Part shown: piece by piece, positions 59,945 to 64,000 of the stretch | Layout: every line of letters begins with the position of its first letter | Position numbering within the stretch: position 1 is the first letter of the stretch | Assembly (NCBI GenBank): GCA_001606155.1 | Contig: LODT01000001.1 | Coordinates: forward strand, 806,001 to 870,000 | Direction: 5' to 3' | DNA: 64,000 bases | Source of the DNA: Tieghemostelium lacteum | Taxonomy: Eukaryota; Evosea; Eumycetozoa; Dictyosteliales; Raperosteliaceae | Position numbers and translations under genes: made by a program | The notes under the pieces: generated by a model | The model's input: only the letters and a program-made list of their open reading frames with translations | Told to the model about the DNA's origin: nothing | Databases searched by the model: none

Positions 59945-62374
59945 ATGTTGCATTCTTATTGCCCCATTTCAGGTCAATATATAATGACTAGTCAAAACCC
60001 AAATAATATGAACTCCAGTCAGAATTCCAACCCCATGCAGGGTGGAAGGGAGTATGGTGAAAGTACCACTACAATATCTATAGTTCCACCAAGCGCTCTG
60101 ACACCAACCCTCAATTCACAACCAATCCAACAGATACAACAAATACAACAACAACAACAGGTTATTTCCTCTCCAATGATGGGAAGTGCCAAAAGAAAAT
60201 TTGAAGAATCAGACAGTCAAATATCGTACAGTGACTATTCTTCAATGCTAAAGAACCCTGTTTTGGTATCCTCTCCATTGTTGGTAACACCCAATACACA
60301 ATCACCTGGATTGCAGTCAGTTCAAATGGCTTTCCAAGCTGCATCTTTGTCTGCTCCTTCTACACCTTTAACCATGTCTCCTTCACTTCATCCAACATCT
60401 CCAATGTCCCCCTCCAAAAAGAGTAAAAATTCTAGAAATTCTGGAAAATCTAAATGGGGTCCAACAACTTTACATTTATCTCAATCCTCAATTCCAGAGG
60501 AACTCCAGATGCCTTCACCTAATAGTAGTACCAGTAGTTTGAAAGCCAACATTATCAAGGGTCCTTGGAAGGAAGAGGAAGATGCAAAGTTAGTAGAATT
60601 GGTTAATAAAAACGGTCCAAAAGAATGGTCTAGTATTGCTGCAAAGATTCCAGGACGTATTGGTAAACAGTGTCGTGAAAGATGGTTTAACCACTTGTCT
60701 CCAGATGTTAGAAAGACCAATTGGACTCCAGAGGAAGATAAAATTATAATTGATGCTCATGCAAATATGGGTAATAAATGGACTGCCATTTCAAAACTAC
60801 TAGATGGTAGACCTGCTAATGCCATTAAGAATCACTGGAATAGTACATTGTTGAAGAGAGTTGGTGGCGAATCAACTAGTTCACCAAGAACTAGAAAACA
60901 AAAATCTGATAAATCCGGCGATAAGGATAAGGTTTCTACAGAGGATGAAGAGGAAGACGAAGATGAGGACGAAAATACCTCTCCTGCTCTGTCCCCAATT
61001 TCATTGTATTCCTCTGACAATTCTGTTCAAATTCAAAATAATATAGTTCACACCCCAACTCAACATCCAAATATTTCATATAATAATATTCCACCTTTTG
61101 TATTATCATCAAATTCCACTACTCCCTATCCAATGTTGGATCAACAACAAATTCAACAACAATTACAACAACAACAACAGATACAATTACAACAACAACA
61201 ACAACAGCAACAACAACAACAACAACAACAACAGAAAAATACCGGCGCTAATGGTAATACTGTAATTGCACCAAAAATAGTGAGATTACAAACACCAAAT
61301 TCTTCACCATCTCTGGGATCACAACAACAAACCCAACAAACACAACAGCTATCTAAAAAAGAACAAAAGAAACAATTACAATTACAACAACAACAACAGC
61401 AACAACAACAACAACAGCAATTAGAACAATTACAACAACAACAACAAGAAAAGATGCATCAACCTCCAATACACCAACAAATTGAACAACATTTACAACA
61501 ACAAGTATCACAGTATCAAATACCAATTCAGAGTAATATTTATCAACAACAAGAATATATCATACAACAACAGCAATTACAATATTATCAACAACAACAG
61601 CAGCAACAACAACAGCAACAACAAGATTATATATATCACCAAAATTCACAACAGACACAAAATAATGGACAACAACATCAACATAATAGTCACGTTTTAC
61701 AGGGATCTACACAAGAGGTACCATACTTTGATCCCTATAATTTTATTCAACAACAACAGCAACAACAATTACAACAACAGTCTCTACAACATCATCTTAA
61801 TCAACAACAAGGACAAAATCAACAACAACCAACTCAACAAAATATAGACCCAAATTCACACACATATGCTCAAGATTACAATCATGATTTTTTACTTTTT
61901 GGTAAAGTATCACCTACCCCTTTTATTGGGTATCCTCCTATAGGAACCAATATAAATATATTTCCATACTCCTTTATAACTTCTTCATCGTCATCATCAT
62001 CATCTCCACCATTATTATCATCTTCTTCTTCTCCTACATATTATCCCAACTATACCCATATTAATTTATAATACAATATTCCATCCTAAAAACCCCACCA
62101 ATGCGTAAAATATATTAATTAACTTTAATTTTTATATTATCTTCTACTTCCACTCCTTACTCGATTGGATCATATAGATTCAGATCACCAAAACGTAAAT
62201 ATGCCAAACCAGCTACATCATATAAAACAAGATCAAACTAGCTATCACCAAATTTCACAACAACATCACCCCAATATATTACAATCACCTACTCAAACTC
62301 AACAAAACAACCAACAGGATCAAAAACATGTAAATTCTTATGATATCTCTGGATTATTTAATCTTGAAGTTTAA
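59945..62374 (+). CDS. R2R3 Myb transcription factor with poly-Q region
   Basis: Likely exons 59945-61901 and 62178-62374, with a 276-bp phase-1 intron (GTAAAG donor, CATATAG acceptor); about 717 residues. Read-through of the intron would instead give a Ser-rich tail of about 56 residues and a stop at 62071, so an alternative end is possible. Two Myb repeats lie at about 205-302: KGPWKEEEDAKLVELVNKNG to RERWFNHL, and NWTPEEDKIIIDAHANMG to IKNHWNSTL, each with its spaced tryptophans. An acidic block follows, then long CAA/CAG-coded poly-Gln. The start may instead be the Met at 59982, since a TTTCAG precedes it and could be an acceptor of a 5' intron. A nuclear DNA-binding regulator; targets unknown. 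Confidence 0.87.
61145..61830 (+). repeat. CAA/CAG-rich poly-Gln coding region
   Basis: Clusters of glutamine codons at about 61,145-61,235, 61,378-61,450 and 61,565-61,625 lie within the Myb gene. CAA predominates with occasional CAG. Confidence 0.85.
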
Positions 62375-63470
62375 AATAATATTAATATATAAATATTAAA
62401 TTCACTGGTCACCATCACCATCAACAGTTGTAATTAATTCACATGGTTTGAAAAGCGCAATCTCAATACCCATTAATACACCTACACACCATTAATAATA
62501 GTAATATAATTATAATTATAATATCGCGAAATCAATACATATAATGAATATGTATTTGTAAAAAATCAATCACTCCTTAAAGCTTTACTCTTTTTGTATA
62601 TTTAAACACCTCAATCTTTTTTTTAAAAAGGATAATATATTTGCCAATATTTTATAGCTAAAATAAATAATATATAGTTTCAAAAGATCTTTTTTAATCT
62701 TTACTTTCTTTCTTTTGTTTTTTGAAACTAATTTGTATAGACTTTGAAATCAATTTTTCATCAGTCAATTTTACCCATTGAAGTCTATAATCCCATCTAT
62801 ATAACAGGTGTATTTTATCAAAATATGTAAAATAAAATAAAAAAAGAATATATGTGTTTAGATTTAATATAATAGATATGTATTTACTAAATCCATATAT
62901 GTGGATAATATAAATTTGAGTGTTAATTTTATAAGAGAGTGGGTTATATAAATATATCCATTTATTTTTAGTTATATACAACTTTTTTGATTTTTCATTT
63001 TTTACATTCTTTAAAATCTTTAATCTTAAATAATTTTTAAATTAAAAAGATAAGCGGAGGATATGAAATTAATTAAAAAGTCATTAATTCTAATTATAAT
63101 TTAAAAGTGTTTTTAATTTTGGTATAGATAGGAGATAAGATTCTGACAAGACAAACTTTTTATAATTTCGAAAGGTAATAGTTTAGAAGTCTCATAAAAA
63201 CAACTAAAATTATATTTAAACATTAATTGATTTAAACAAAATAGAAAAATCTAAAGAAATTATTTAAAAAAGGTAATAGAACAGTTCTATTATTCTATAT
63301 GATTTTTTTTTTATTTTTAAGTTTATTTTTCATATAGATTTTAAAATTTTAGTATTTTAAAATTTAGTTCATCAAAAAAGAAATTAGATATCCACCTAAT
63401 TTTCAAACCAGTAAAATCAAAATTGTGTTTTTTTTTTATTTGCATATTTTTCGTTTTTCTAGATTAGAGA
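62375..63470. other. 1.1-kb intergenic region
   Basis: AT-rich DNA between the Myb gene and the gene at the right edge. It contains short open frames without family similarity. No RNA gene or regulatory site could be supported. Confidence 0.5.
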
Positions 63471-64000
63471 ATGTTTTTAAGTAATCAAATTGTTAGTAAT
63501 GCTAGTGGCATTATCTCACAGGTGGTTCCAAAGGTTGTATGTCCATACATGCTTTATGGCATGAAATCGTATTGTACAAGTAGTGCATTACAATCTAATA
63601 GTGACAATATACACCCATCAACATTGACACCCGAGAATGCCAAGGATTTCTTTGAGAGATGCCCTTTTGCTGAAGTTGTTGAAACTGAAATTAAAACTAA
63701 TGTAGGTGATAATTATCATAATTTGAATTGATTGAAACCTTAAATAGCCTGAATTAATTTTAACAAAAAAAAAACCCTCCTGCCCCTCATATTCTAAATA
63801 TGAATAATTATACAGCAAGAAAGAGGTCTTGAAGTTCTATCGACTTTAATGAAACCAAAAGAAGAGATATCACAGGTTTTAAATGATATGATTGAGATTA
63901 ATGAAAAGACTAGCCAAAATAGTTTAAGTTCAATGATCAATAACAAGGAAAAGATGAATTACCAATCCTCTTTTGAGGGTGTTATCACCAATCTCAAAGA
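63471..64000 (+). CDS. Probable 5-aminolevulinate synthase, N-terminal part (cut by window edge)
   Basis: Exon 1 is 63471-63701 and exon 2 starts at 63816 and runs off the window; the 114-bp phase-0 intron has a GTAGGT donor and an ACAG acceptor. The N-terminus is presequence-like and carries two Cys-Pro motifs (VCPYML and RCPFAEV), resembling the heme-regulatory motifs of mitochondrial ALAS. The end of the visible part, NYQSSFEGVITNLK, resembles the F-x-Y-x-x-F-x-x-K-I-x-x-L lead into the ALAS catalytic core. The core itself lies outside the window, so the call is tentative. Confidence 0.5.

Noticed and set aside
62408-62455. ACCATCACCATCAAC...CATGGTT resembling the 24.1-kb hairpin apex
   Set aside because: Only short complementary pieces and no nested arms; likely chance.
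1-64000. tRNA genes, CRISPR arrays, transposons and retroelements
   Set aside because: I looked for tRNA T-arm sequences, regular direct repeats with spacers, transposase or reverse-transcriptase motifs and terminal repeats, and found none that hold up.

Overview
The window looks like nuclear DNA of a dictyostelid social amoeba. Intergenic DNA is very AT-rich with long A and T tracts. Introns are mostly 55-90 bp with GTAAGT or GTATGT donors. Many proteins carry poly-Asn, poly-Gln and poly-Ser runs, and a FNIP-repeat protein and an F-box/LRR protein of amoebal type are present. Codons are less extreme than I would expect for Dictyostelium discoideum, so a group 1 or 2 species (Cavenderia or Heterostelium type) is a guess, not a finding. 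All exon boundaries below were inferred by eye from splice signals and frame continuity.

Left part (1-19 kb): on the minus strand, a CCCH + RanBP2 zinc-finger gene runs off the left edge, followed by a very large RNF213 (mysterin) homologue. Its 15-kb exon has no credible ATG of its own and joins through a 77-bp intron to a disordered N-terminal exon, giving about 5533 residues. I see no RING in it, but its C-terminus looks like a ubiquitin-specific protease (USP) domain.

Middle (19-43 kb): THOC1 (+), a small unknown gene (-), an F-box/LRR gene with a decayed copy beside it (-), a pair of tandem hairpins with compensating arms (24.1-24.4 kb), a SAC3-domain protein carrying a 12-residue-period TQT array (-), an O-methyltransferase (+), ETF-alpha (-), proteasome beta-4 (+), a possible 2H-like protein (-), a HEAT-like protein (+), a CAP-papain fusion protease (-) facing a membrane-anchored I29 propeptide-like protein (+), a CLC antiporter (+), a Na+/H+ exchanger (-) and a FNIP-repeat protein (+).

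Right part (43-64 kb): TMEM94-like P-type-ATPase relative (+), a poly-Q coiled-coil protein (-), RRP15 (+), UBE2G1-type E2 (+), a 120-residue secretory protein ending in KDEL (-), succinate-CoA ligase alpha (+), a LARP4-like RNA-binding protein (+), a 3-kb stretch with no convincing gene but strong hairpins, an R2R3 Myb factor (+), and the first two exons of a probable 5-aminolevulinate synthase (+) cut by the right edge.

Genes are monocistronic. The pairing that suggests joint function is the divergent protease/I29 pair, which shares a 650-bp upstream region with two G-box-like sites. The RNF213-USP protein and the E2 both belong to ubiquitin biology but are not adjacent. No CRISPR array, tRNA, rRNA, transposon or retroelement was recognised.
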